Shown here: in pieces, positions 9,401-14,567 of the stretch
How the letters are laid out: every line of letters begins with the position of its first letter
How positions within the stretch are numbered: position 1 is the first letter of the stretch
DNA from: an uncultured Bacteroidales bacterium
GTDB taxonomy: Bacteria > Bacteroidota > Bacteroidia > Bacteroidales > UBA932
Assembly (NCBI GenBank): GCA_934717185.1
Contig: CAKUYQ010000044.1
Coordinates: 1 to 15,618 of the forward strand
Length of the DNA stretch: 15,618 nucleotides
Direction of reading: 5' to 3'
Position numbers and translations under genes: made by a program
The notes under the pieces: model-generated
What the model saw: only the letters and a program-made list of their open reading frames with translations
The model's database searches: none
What the model was told of the DNA's origin: nothing

Positions 9401-10031
9401 TTATTACTACATTTTCCAATGCAATGGCATCTGTCTGCATTACTATGTTGGCTATATTGCTTTTTCCTACAGAGATTGTACTATTCTGCATTCCAACGTA
9501 TGTGAAAAGTAGCTTGTCTCCCTCTTCTGCCTTTATGGTATAGTAACCATCTGCATCTGTGCTTGACAATGCTTCATTTTTTTCATTTTTTACATACACG
9601 CCAACTAAAGGCTCACCGGTCTCATCTGTTACTTTACCTTTTATAAAGGACTGTTGAGGGCTTTGTTGGCTGTCTGACTTTTTTGCAGGTGACAGATAAA
9701 CCTGCTTTCCATTGATTCTGTATTCAATGTCGTTCTCTTTAAAGAAAGTTTTAAAAAATGACTGCAGGCCTGTATTGGTAACATTTACCGTTACAATTTT
9801 GCTCTTTGCATTAATTGCATCTGTATAGGTAAATTTGTACCCCGTCTGGGCATTAACCTGTTTGAGAACCTGTTCTAACGTTCCCTGTTTAATGTTAATT
9901 GTAAGCTGTTGTGCCCATACCGTTACAGTAAAAGCAGTTATCAACAGCCCTGTTACGAGAGTCCGCCCAACAGAGCGGCAAACAGTTTTAATCATAGATT
10001 TTCTAGTTATAGTATTAATAAAAAAACGCAT
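6447..10031 (-). CDS. SusC/RagA-family TonB-linked transporter with STN signalling domain
   Basis: This outer-membrane active transporter is powered by TonB and also acts as a signal transducer. The order within its 1194 residues is: signal peptide ending near VWAQ (about 40); STN domain (about 42-115), which in such proteins touches the FecR C-terminus in the periplasm; carboxypeptidase-regulatory-like beta domain (about 129-200, starting IKGKVTDETGEPLVGV); plug (about 207-333) with VTVLKDATAVSIWGSRAANGVIVIT; then a large beta-barrel ending SIGLSVNF with terminal Phe. The plug motif has SIWGSRAANG where SIYGSRAANG is more usual. The TonB box region is near ENVVITGYQTISKE. Translation may instead begin at Met13 (9995), which gives a more standard signal peptide. 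An intrinsic terminator separates it from fecR, so it should have its own promoter, probably recognised by the sigma factor encoded upstream. Confidence 0.95.
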   Translation of the reverse strand: MRFFINTITRKSMIKTVCRSVGRTLVTGLLITAFTVTVWAQQLTINIKQGTLEQVLKQVNAQTGYKFTYTDAINAKSKIVTVNVTNTGLQSFFKTFFKENDIEYRINGKQVYLSPAKKSDSQQSPQQSFIKGKVTDETGEPLVGVYVKNEKNEALSSTDADGYYTIKAEEGDKLLFTYVGMQNSTISVGKSNIANIVMQTDAIALENVVITGYQTISKERSAASYSVIKGENVKSSAMSRGSILESLEGTASGFTVNTSANTTNKYLVRGITSINSNQEPLFVLDGVAVSTDDVEKLLSANDIASVTVLKDATAVSIWGSRAANGVIVITSKAGNNTNGRINVSYDGNFTYKGKPSLKSYNLMDSKTFIKNALEVFESADYQEAYPWETITNMTKGLTKITYDTPVVLPHEQILYDWKRGIISLDERNNRLNDLANRDAYSQYQEVMMTNMWKTSHNISMSGGTDRFKIFGSLGYDGNQGNYHNKDNTYKLNLKQEYSITKWLDWDLSLNVSHSESREHTDFLQTVGSGSWLDPYTGMLPYAMLKDDNGNWTDFNDYYMLENDKEKIKQNLDISPVYHPVEDFYNNFKKKKDTRFRANTALKVKIWRDIEYEVRLQYLRGVSNSEYFISPETWSVRHDRIRATTSTFDQLLPKDGGDYELTDNLISDWTVRNQVAYNGSFNGKEHQITALLGTEYRENKTNINTSFERGYDYQTMTNTSYDITAAKSSFRNYFGKYPSVSTDNTTQSETVLRYVSYYGNLAYTFKNRYSINGSARIDQSNLFGTDVNSQYKPIGSIGFSWRIKEEKFLKNIDWINSLTTRLSWGHSGNSPLPTMGGPYDIIGVNVGGRYFDNQNGYIITSPSNKKIGWETTRTWNFGVDFSFLDYRVNGSVDFYHKKTSNMLATKLLNILTGYESIYANVGALENKGIELSLNTVNVQTNEFTWSSNLNISYNKNKVLDYYKVPATTLYSKIYNGKYSEGYPAGALWGLKWAGLRHEDGVPQVYNKDGDIIYKYTDLKADDAYYIGTMIPKCSGSFSNTFSYKGFDLTAMIIFNLGHKMYTYDTPTLRYRFNYNRDNEFDKRWRQPGDEAKTIIPSSYEDANNKGRALYYSENIFAYSDVIVQSASYAKLRELTLSYNLPKHVCEKLKMQNIKVRLTGHDIFKIVANDKGIDPEVGIKGKNYGTYYSIGLSVNF

Positions 10032-10075
10032 TACTATATCTAATAACGCGCTCTTTAAAAAATCCCTAAACGAAT

Positions 10076-10103
10076 TAAAAAAACAGATGCAATTAGTGCA
10101 TCT
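10076..10103 (-). terminator. Intrinsic terminator between fecR and susC
   Basis: On the minus strand AGATGCA (10103-10097) pairs perfectly with TGCATCT (10091-10085) around a 5-base loop. It is followed at once by G and a run of seven T. This is a textbook intrinsic terminator placed after the sigma/fecR pair. It sits 45 bases before the first susC ATG, so any susC promoter that escapes it must lie within about 10075-10032, or susC must depend on read-through. That short stretch has no TAnnTTTG box, which fits control by an alternative sigma factor. Confidence 0.75.
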
Positions 10104-10190
10104 AAACTATTGAAGGTTGCATGGTATTAAGCAAACATGCAGGCATGATACAGAAAGTTGTTGAAGGGTTTGTATATAAGACTGAAACAG

Positions 10191-11198
10191 TTACTTATAA
10201 AACATTTTTACAACATTGTCTTTTATTGTATATTCAATGTTAGCACTGAATTTTATACTCTCCAATATCTGAACTATAGACTCGTTCTCATATTCTGAGG
10301 TAAGTTTTATCTCTAAAATATCCCTGTCGTTTACAATAAATGTTGTACCGTACCATCTCTCTAATTTCTTGATTACTTCACTTAAAGGGGTATTGTCAAA
10401 AATAAGAATATCTCTTGTCCATGCTATATCTGTCTCTTGTTTAACATCATTGGTATTCTTTATTGCCTTAGTATCCTCTTTTACAAACGAATCTCCCGGT
10501 GCAAGCTGTGCGATGACCTCATTGGACTTAATAATATCTACACTTCCTTCAATAAGGGTTGTTTTAGATCTTTTTTCTTCCTTGTAGGAATATACATTGA
10601 ACTTGGTGCCCAACACCTTTACGTCATAGCCTTTGGCGGTCCTTACGGTCATTGGTGCCTCCTGGTTGCTGCGAACATCAAAGAACCCCTCCCCTTCTAT
10701 GTAAACGACTCTCTCGTCATTTGCGAATTTGTCGGGAAAAATAATCCTTGAATCCGAGTTTAGCTTTACAACTGAACTGTCGGGAAGCAAAATATTGGCC
10801 TTAGCCCCTTTTGGGGTATAGATTTCATGGATATTTGCACTAATTTGGGTGTTGGCAACGGCTGTTTCCGCTTGCGTTCTGCTGCTTAACCTTACGTGCA
10901 GATCTACAGCTAACAATGCAATGATAATTACGGCTGCGGCTGTAAATGAGATTTTTAGCCATGCAATCTGTTTGTGATGCTTTTGAGCGTTGCCTTTGTT
11001 GGTTATGCTCTGCCGTATATGGTTGAGCTGTTGCTCCTCCTCATGGGCATCTGCGATATTGGAGAGAGTCCATATATCGTGAAGCTCTGTAAAATGTTTT
11101 TTATTCTCTTTGCTCTGCTCCACCCACTGCAAAATTTGGGTCATCTCCTCCTCTGTTGCTGTGTTGCAGAAATATTTTATTAATAGTTCGTCATTCAT
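10191..11198 (-). CDS. FecR-family anti-sigma factor / signal relay
   Basis: This is an inner-membrane regulator that holds the cognate ECF sigma factor until the STN domain of SusC signals from outside. The 335 residues have a short cytoplasmic sigma-binding part (1-79), one transmembrane helix (about 81-100, SFTAAAVIIIALLAVDL), a periplasmic FecR domain (about 123-225, starting EIYTPKGAKANILLPDSSVV and including VLGTKFNVY), and a C-terminal DUF4974 domain (about 262-335, starting LIFDNTPLSEVIKKLERWYG). DUF4974 is the part thought to pair with the STN domain. The gene lies 29 bases after the sigma gene and is presumably co-transcribed with it, then ended by the terminator at 10076-10103. It looks complete. 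Two TTCCCGACA copies lie inside it (10730 and 10778), encoding different residues in each case or frame context. Confidence 0.93.
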   Translation of the reverse strand: MNDELLIKYFCNTATEEEMTQILQWVEQSKENKKHFTELHDIWTLSNIADAHEEEQQLNHIRQSITNKGNAQKHHKQIAWLKISFTAAAVIIIALLAVDLHVRLSSRTQAETAVANTQISANIHEIYTPKGAKANILLPDSSVVKLNSDSRIIFPDKFANDERVVYIEGEGFFDVRSNQEAPMTVRTAKGYDVKVLGTKFNVYSYKEEKRSKTTLIEGSVDIIKSNEVIAQLAPGDSFVKEDTKAIKNTNDVKQETDIAWTRDILIFDNTPLSEVIKKLERWYGTTFIVNDRDILEIKLTSEYENESIVQILESIKFSANIEYTIKDNVVKMFYK

Positions 11199-11227
11199 CT
11201 CCGTATGCTCTAACTGTATAATAAACC

Positions 11228-11788
11228 CTATCCAAGTAAAAACCCTAAAAGAAAAAGCGGCAGATAATCTTTTAACGCAATTTTTAACTCTTTCATAGCT
11301 TGAGTAACCCTGTATTCAATGTTTTTTACCGTGCAATTATGAAGTTCGGCCAATTCTTTGTGAGACATTGTGCCCATTTTGCATTGGTAGAATGCCTCCT
11401 GTGTCTTTTGTGGCAACTTGGCTATTGTTTTATGAATAATCTCTTCCACCTCCCTGCCCCAGATTGAATGGACATTTGAGTTTTCTGCCAATACAGCATC
11501 TAACCTGAGCCTATTTTGTTGGTACTCTGTAAATTTATTGCTATTGATATTTCTCCTTATTATGTTAAGGCTTTTCCATTTTGCAGCTATGAAAAGGTAG
11601 CTTGGAATATTATTTTCATCATTTATCTCATCAATGTGCTCCCAGAAGGTAATGAATACGCTTTGTGCAACCTCTTCTGCATTATGATTGTTATGTAGAA
11701 AACCTTGAGCATAGCACTTTACTTTAGCGTAATAGTCGTTAAAGTACCGGTTAAAAAGTTGCGTATTTTCCGTAAGACTCCTGTTCAT
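11228..11788 (-). CDS. ECF-type RNA polymerase sigma-70 factor
   Basis: This is a 186-residue extracytoplasmic-function sigma factor of the type paired with FecR in Bacteroidetes. Region 2 covers about 10-75 (FNRYFNDYYAKVKCYAQGF, then NAEEVAQSVFITFWE). Region 4 covers about 113-172 (KLPQKTQEAFYQCKMG, then the helix-turn-helix SHKELAELHNCTVKNIEYRV). A hydrophobic tail LPLFLLGFLLG ends it, a feature often seen in this group. I chose the ATG at 11788. An upstream TTG three codons earlier would add only Met-Pro-Thr and would overlap the -7 box. It is expected to transcribe susC onward when FecR lets go. It is divergent from mnmE with a 57-base shared upstream region. Confidence 0.93.
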   Translation of the reverse strand: MNRSLTENTQLFNRYFNDYYAKVKCYAQGFLHNNHNAEEVAQSVFITFWEHIDEINDENNIPSYLFIAAKWKSLNIIRRNINSNKFTEYQQNRLRLDAVLAENSNVHSIWGREVEEIIHKTIAKLPQKTQEAFYQCKMGTMSHKELAELHNCTVKNIEYRVTQAMKELKIALKDYLPLFLLGFLLG

Positions 11789-11790
11789 GG

Positions 11791-11822
11791 TTGGCAAAGA
11801 TATGAATTAATTACTATTTTTA
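11791..11822 (+). promoter_or_regulatory. Possible mnmE promoter
   Basis: TTGG at 11791-11794, a 20-base spacer and TATTTTTA at 11815-11822 (seven of eight matches to TAnnTTTG) would give a leader of about 20 bases before the mnmE ATG at 11846. It overlaps the sigma-gene promoter on the other strand. It is weak evidence, based on spacing and a near-consensus box only. Confidence 0.3.
11795..11802 (-). promoter_or_regulatory. -7 box of the sigma gene, implying a leaderless transcript
   Basis: On the minus strand TATCTTTG is a full match to TAnnTTTG and ends only 6 bases before the ATG at 11788. With normal spacing the transcript would start at or next to the A of the ATG. No good -33 TTTG is visible at the expected distance, so the element is likely but not certain. 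Confidence 0.45.
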
Positions 11823-11845
11823 CATCGTTTTTGAATGTTATGGTC

Positions 11846-13264
11846 ATGAATTACATTAACGACATTATTTGTGCACTTGCAACTCCTCAAGGAAGTGGGG
11901 CTATTGGCATTATAAGACTTAGCGGTAGCGGTTCCATTGAGATTTTAGACAAATTCTTTTCTGCTTCTAATGGCCGCAAGATGGCTGATACAGAATCCAA
12001 TAAGATGGTTTTTGGTACTTTTTCTTCTAATGGCAAACTGTTGGATGAATGTATGGTGGCTGTTTTTAGGGCACCTCACTCCTATACCGGAGAAACAGGT
12101 GCAGAGATCTATTGTCACGGTTCTTCTTATATTCTTGGCCAGGTGCTAAAGGCTCTGCTTTCAGGTGGTGCGCGTATGGCAGAACCCGGTGAGTTCTCCA
12201 AAAGGGCATTTCTTAACGGCAAGATGGATTTGGCTCAGGCCGAGGCTGTTGCAGATCTTATTTCCAGCGAAACAGAGGCTGCCCACAATGTGGCAATGCA
12301 GCAGATGAGAGGCAGTTTTTCCAATGAGCTTAAGGAGATGCGTGAGCAGCTTCTCCATTTGGTTTCTCTTATGGAGTTAGAACTTGATTTTTCCGAGGAA
12401 GATGTGGAGTTTGCAGATCGTTCCCAGTTGAAGACTTTAGTAGCTCAGGTATTGGACAAGGTGAGCACTTTGGCAGAATCTTTCTCTTTGGGAAATGTAA
12501 TTAAGAACGGAGTCCCCGTGGCAATCATAGGCGCAACAAATACAGGAAAGAGCACGTTGTTGAACACTTTGCTTGGCGAAGAGAAGGCCATTGTCTCAAA
12601 CATCCATGGAACCACCCGTGACGTTGTTGAGGATACAATCAATCTTAACGGCATAACATTTAGATTTACAGATACTGCCGGAATAAGAGAGACCAAAGAG
12701 ACCATTGAGATGATTGGCATTGAGCGAACCTATATGAAGCTTAAACAGGCCTCAATAATAATTATGGTCTTAGACGCTTCCCGACAAGAATTCTTTGATG
12801 ATTCGCTTGTGAATCTTGCTTCGCGCATGAACGTTGGAAAGCAGCAGTTGATAGTTGCTCTCAACAAGTCCGATATGTTTGGGGTGGGGGCTATTGATGT
12901 TATGGTTGAACAGATTAAAGGGATCTGCTCCGACCTTGGGCTCTCCCCTATTGCGGTGCTGCCTATCTCTGCCAAGAACGGAGTTGGAACAGACGAGCTT
13001 AAATCGCTGCTTGTCTCAACCCAAAGTGCTCGTATCGTTGACCAAAACACCACATTGGTAACCAACCTGCGTCATTACGAAGCCCTGTTAGATGCACAAC
13101 GCGCCTTGGATCGCGTTGAGGACGGCCTTAACGCCGGTACCCCTACCGACCTTGTCTCCCAAGACATCCGCGAAGCCCTCTACCACCTCGGCTCCATCAT
13201 TGGCGAAATCAACACAGACGAGATTTTAGGCAATATCTTTAGTAAGTTTTGCATCGGCAAGTGA
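11846..13264 (+). CDS. mnmE: tRNA uridine-5-carboxymethylaminomethyl(34) synthesis GTPase MnmE
   Basis: With MnmG this GTPase makes the cmnm5 modification at wobble U34 of several tRNAs in the cytoplasm. The 472 residues hold the N-terminal tetrahydrofolate-binding domain (DIICALATPQGSGAIGIIRLSG) and a helical domain interrupted by the G domain: G1 GATNTGKS (229-236), G2 HGTTRD (254-259), G3 DTAGIRET (276-283), G4 NKSD (340-343) and G5 SAKNG (375-379). It ends with the family signature CIGK, whose Cys469 is the conserved cysteine. G1 has Thr where Pro is common (GxPNxGKS). I start at the ATG at 11846, because MNYINDIICALAT is where the family begins. The open frame extends upstream to 11705 but that would overlap the sigma gene. 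The last 220 bases or so use C-ending codons much more than the rest of the gene. Confidence 0.96.
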   Translation: MNYINDIICALATPQGSGAIGIIRLSGSGSIEILDKFFSASNGRKMADTESNKMVFGTFSSNGKLLDECMVAVFRAPHSYTGETGAEIYCHGSSYILGQVLKALLSGGARMAEPGEFSKRAFLNGKMDLAQAEAVADLISSETEAAHNVAMQQMRGSFSNELKEMREQLLHLVSLMELELDFSEEDVEFADRSQLKTLVAQVLDKVSTLAESFSLGNVIKNGVPVAIIGATNTGKSTLLNTLLGEEKAIVSNIHGTTRDVVEDTINLNGITFRFTDTAGIRETKETIEMIGIERTYMKLKQASIIIMVLDASRQEFFDDSLVNLASRMNVGKQQLIVALNKSDMFGVGAIDVMVEQIKGICSDLGLSPIAVLPISAKNGVGTDELKSLLVSTQSARIVDQNTTLVTNLRHYEALLDAQRALDRVEDGLNAGTPTDLVSQDIREALYHLGSIIGEINTDEILGNIFSKFCIGK

Positions 13265-13284
13265 CCTAAGGAATAGAAAAGCAT

Positions 13285-13357
13285 AAAAAGAGAAAATATA
13301 AGTCTGTAAATCGCAAAATATCAGTGATTTTGTAAGAAAGTTGTGTTTTCTCTTTTT
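13285..13357. repeat. 12-bp inverted repeat just downstream of mnmE
   Basis: AAAAAGAGAAAA (13285-13296) and TTTTCTCTTTTT (13346-13357) are perfect inverted copies around a 49-base spacer. Inside the spacer CAAAAT and ATTTTG form a further 6-bp inverted pair around ATCAGTG. It could be the mnmE terminator, but the nested palindrome at the edge of the mobile region also looks like a recombinase core or attachment site. Confidence 0.55.
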
Positions 13358-13399
13358 CTCCATAATTTATGCCTGTTCTAATATTATTTTCGTAATTTT

Positions 13400-13470
13400 G
13401 TCCCCAGATTGTCCCCCGAAAGGGATGCGAGGGACAAAAAACTGTCCCTTGCGGGACAAATTTCGTCCCC
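13400..13470. repeat. GTCCC/GGGAC hairpin array
   Basis: Six half-sites lie within 71 bases: GTCCC at 13400, 13411, 13444 and 13465, and GGGAC at 13431 and 13453. They can form alternative hairpins. The strongest is TGTCCC-TTGC-GGGACA at 13443-13458. Another is GGGAC-AAATTTC-GTCCC at 13453-13469, which would compete with it. A TAATTTTG box (TAnnTTTG) at 13393-13400 lies right before the array. The array ends exactly where group II intron sequence begins. No protein gene is visible in 13265-13470. Confidence 0.6.
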
Positions 13471-13883
13471 GATTCATCGAAGTAAAACTTCATCTGAAAG
13501 TGAATAAGGAGAAGACGGTCGCCTCTTACATGAGAGGCGTGAAGTACTTAGGCTACTATCACCTCGCCAACATGAGACGCTTCCTTACGGAAGCAGATGA
13601 GTGGCTAAGGCGACGGCTACGTATGTGTATATGGAAGTCGTGGAAGAGGATGAAAACGAGGATTGCCAACTTGTTAAAGTGCGGTGTCGACAAATACCAG
13701 GCTTACATGTGGGGCAATAGTCGTCTGGAGTATTGGCGCATAGTCGGTAGTTATATACTATGTCGTGCAATAACTAGCGAAAAGTTGAGCAGGGCAGGTT
13801 ATTCTACATTGATGGGCTCATATCTTGAATGGCACCCCAAAATAGGAACCGCCATATGCGGAACCGCATGTACGGTGGTGTGA
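13471..13883 (+). pseudogene. Truncated group II intron reverse transcriptase/maturase
   Basis: The frame reads FIEVKLHLKVNKEKT from 13473, which matches the end of the RT palm/thumb in group II intron proteins. It then jumps from RGVKYLGY directly to YHLANMRRFLTEADEW at about 13551-13559. Intact relatives have a block of roughly 50 residues there (the start of the maturase X domain), so this is an in-frame internal deletion as well as loss of the whole N-terminus. The rest of domain X is clear: RRRLRMCIWKSWKRMKTR, then KYQAYMWGNSRLEYWRI. The frame reads past WHPK into domain V and stops at 13881-13883. A TAG one base out of frame at 13843 suggests that a single added A removed the normal stop. 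It is open from 13341, but the first 43 codons are not related to the enzyme. It is non-functional. Confidence 0.85.
13848..13879 (+). ncRNA. Group II intron domain V
   Basis: ACCGCC (13848-13853) pairs with GGTGGT (13874-13879), and ATGCG pairs with CGCAT across a GAAC loop. The 3' side carries extra bases that form the expected small bulge. The 3' neighbour GTGAGAGG is also typical of bacterial group II introns after the maturase gene. It is the catalytic hairpin of the intron, kept intact although the rest is lost. Confidence 0.75.
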
Positions 13884-13929
13884 GAGGTTGGAAGACGAAA
13901 GATTTGATGAAACTTAATAATATCAATAA

Positions 13930-14415
13930 ATGAAATTTAATATATTCGGACGGGGTATCAAAGCCCATGACAAAATTATCTTCCTTGATTTTGACGGAGT
14001 ATTTGTCATAGATAATCCGAAATTATCCGGTGCTCTTGAACGAGATAAGTATGGTCCGATTTTCAATCATCAATGCGTCATTTGTCTATGTCAAATCATT
14101 AATGATACTTCTGCTAAAATCGTAGTAACTTCTTCGTGGACCAATTATTTGTCATTGCGAAAAATAAAACAAATGTGGCGATATAGGAATTTACCAGGAA
14201 TAGTAATTGATACAATACGCAATGATAGCATGAATAGAGGTCATAAGATTGATGATTGGCTGACCAAATACCATATCTCCAATTATGTTATAATAGATGA
14301 TATGGATTCACGTCAGTTCTATAAACATCATCACCAACATTTAGTTACGACTTCAATGCTGACAGGCCTTTCCAAAAATGATATTGAACTAGTTTGTGGG
14401 GCGTTGAAAATATAG
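13930..14415 (+). CDS. HAD-superfamily phosphatase-like protein (Swiss Army Knife RNA-repair HAD type)
   Basis: This 161-residue protein shows all four HAD motifs. Motif I is FLDFDGV (18-24) with Asp20 as nucleophile and Asp22. Motif II is VVTSSW (65-70). A basic segment RGHK follows (103-106). Motif IV is IIDDMD (121-126). NHQCVICLCQIIND, WTNYLS and the C-terminal GLSKNDIE block match the small HAD family also found as a domain in Swiss Army Knife RNA-repair proteins, which may process 3'- or 5'-phosphates of nucleic acids. Stand-alone copies are common in phages and mobile elements. The gene is intact and sits between a dead intron and a broken IS, so it was probably brought in with them. 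There is no partner gene (ligase or kinase) in view. The family call is good and the substrate is inferred. Confidence 0.75.
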   Translation: MKFNIFGRGIKAHDKIIFLDFDGVFVIDNPKLSGALERDKYGPIFNHQCVICLCQIINDTSAKIVVTSSWTNYLSLRKIKQMWRYRNLPGIVIDTIRNDSMNRGHKIDDWLTKYHISNYVIIDDMDSRQFYKHHHQHLVTTSMLTGLSKNDIELVCGALKI

Positions 14416-14521
14416 AACTAATGATAGAAGATGTAGAAATAAAAAAAAATATCACCTGACTTTGACAAATTTGAGTATTATTTTTGCACATAATTTAAAA
14501 TCAAGTAGATGCGATTTTTAA

Positions 14522-14539
14522 GACACCGATTTGGGTGTC
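14522..14539 (+). repeat. Perfect hairpin in the IS1634-type leader
   Basis: GACACC (14522-14527) and GGTGTC (14534-14539) pair around GATTTG, 29 bases before the transposase ATG. The putative -33 TTTG (14530-14533) lies in the loop. Such a hairpin can hide the start region when transcription enters from outside. Whether this also contains the terminal inverted repeat of the IS cannot be seen, because the other end is missing. Confidence 0.5.
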
Positions 14540-14563
14540 CCGTGTGATAATTTTGTAACTTTG
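14530..14563 (+). promoter_or_regulatory. Promoter of the IS1634-type transposase
   Basis: TTTG (14530-14533), a 22-base spacer and TAACTTTG (14556-14563, full TAnnTTTG match) precede the ATG at 14568 by only 4 bases. As with the sigma gene, the transcript would be leaderless or nearly so. Confidence 0.5.
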
Positions 14564-14567
14564 GACC

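Larger units (their letters stand above)
52..12786. repeat. Dispersed 9-mer TTCCCGACA, seven exact copies
   Basis: Exact copies are at 52-60 (+), 2742-2750 (-), 2948-2956 (+), 4046-4054 (+), 10730-10738 (-), 10778-10786 (-) and 12778-12786 (+). Near matches are at 2930-2937 (TCCCGACA) and 6114-6122 (CGTCGGGAA). Six of the seven exact copies are followed by A. Two are between genes and the rest lie inside coding regions of different families and frames (for example SRQ, FPDK, LPDS, SGR). The shared bases are therefore not explained by a protein motif. None is found from 13265 to the end. Confidence 0.75.
13471..13896 (+). mobile_element. Group II intron remnant
   Basis: What remains is a late part of the intron-encoded reverse transcriptase/maturase, followed by RNA domain V. 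The 5' half of the intron (domains I-III and most of the RT) is missing. The left break is at about 13470, against the GTCCC array. The 3' end is also incomplete: after GAGAGGTTGGAAGAC at about 13882-13896 there is no complementary strand to form domain VI. The element cannot splice or move by itself. Confidence 0.8.

Noticed and set aside
3558..11788. A classical polysaccharide utilization locus
   Set aside because: No carbohydrate-active enzyme or surface glycan-binding protein is encoded, so a glycan substrate is not supported.
11789..11797. TTG start for the sigma factor
   Set aside because: It adds only three residues and overlaps the -7 box. The ATG at 11788 is adequate.
11705..11845. 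Upstream extension of mnmE by 47 codons
   Set aside because: It would overlap the divergent sigma gene, and the family N-terminus clearly begins at MNYINDIICALAT (11846).
13400..13470. CRISPR array
   Set aside because: The repeated GTCCC/GGGAC units are only 5-6 bases long and are in both orientations. Spacing is irregular and no cas genes are present.
13266..13493. 75-residue open frame on the minus strand after mnmE
   Set aside because: It runs through the inverted repeats and GTCCC hairpins. Its composition follows the repeats, it has no recognisable domain, and no promoter is placed for it.
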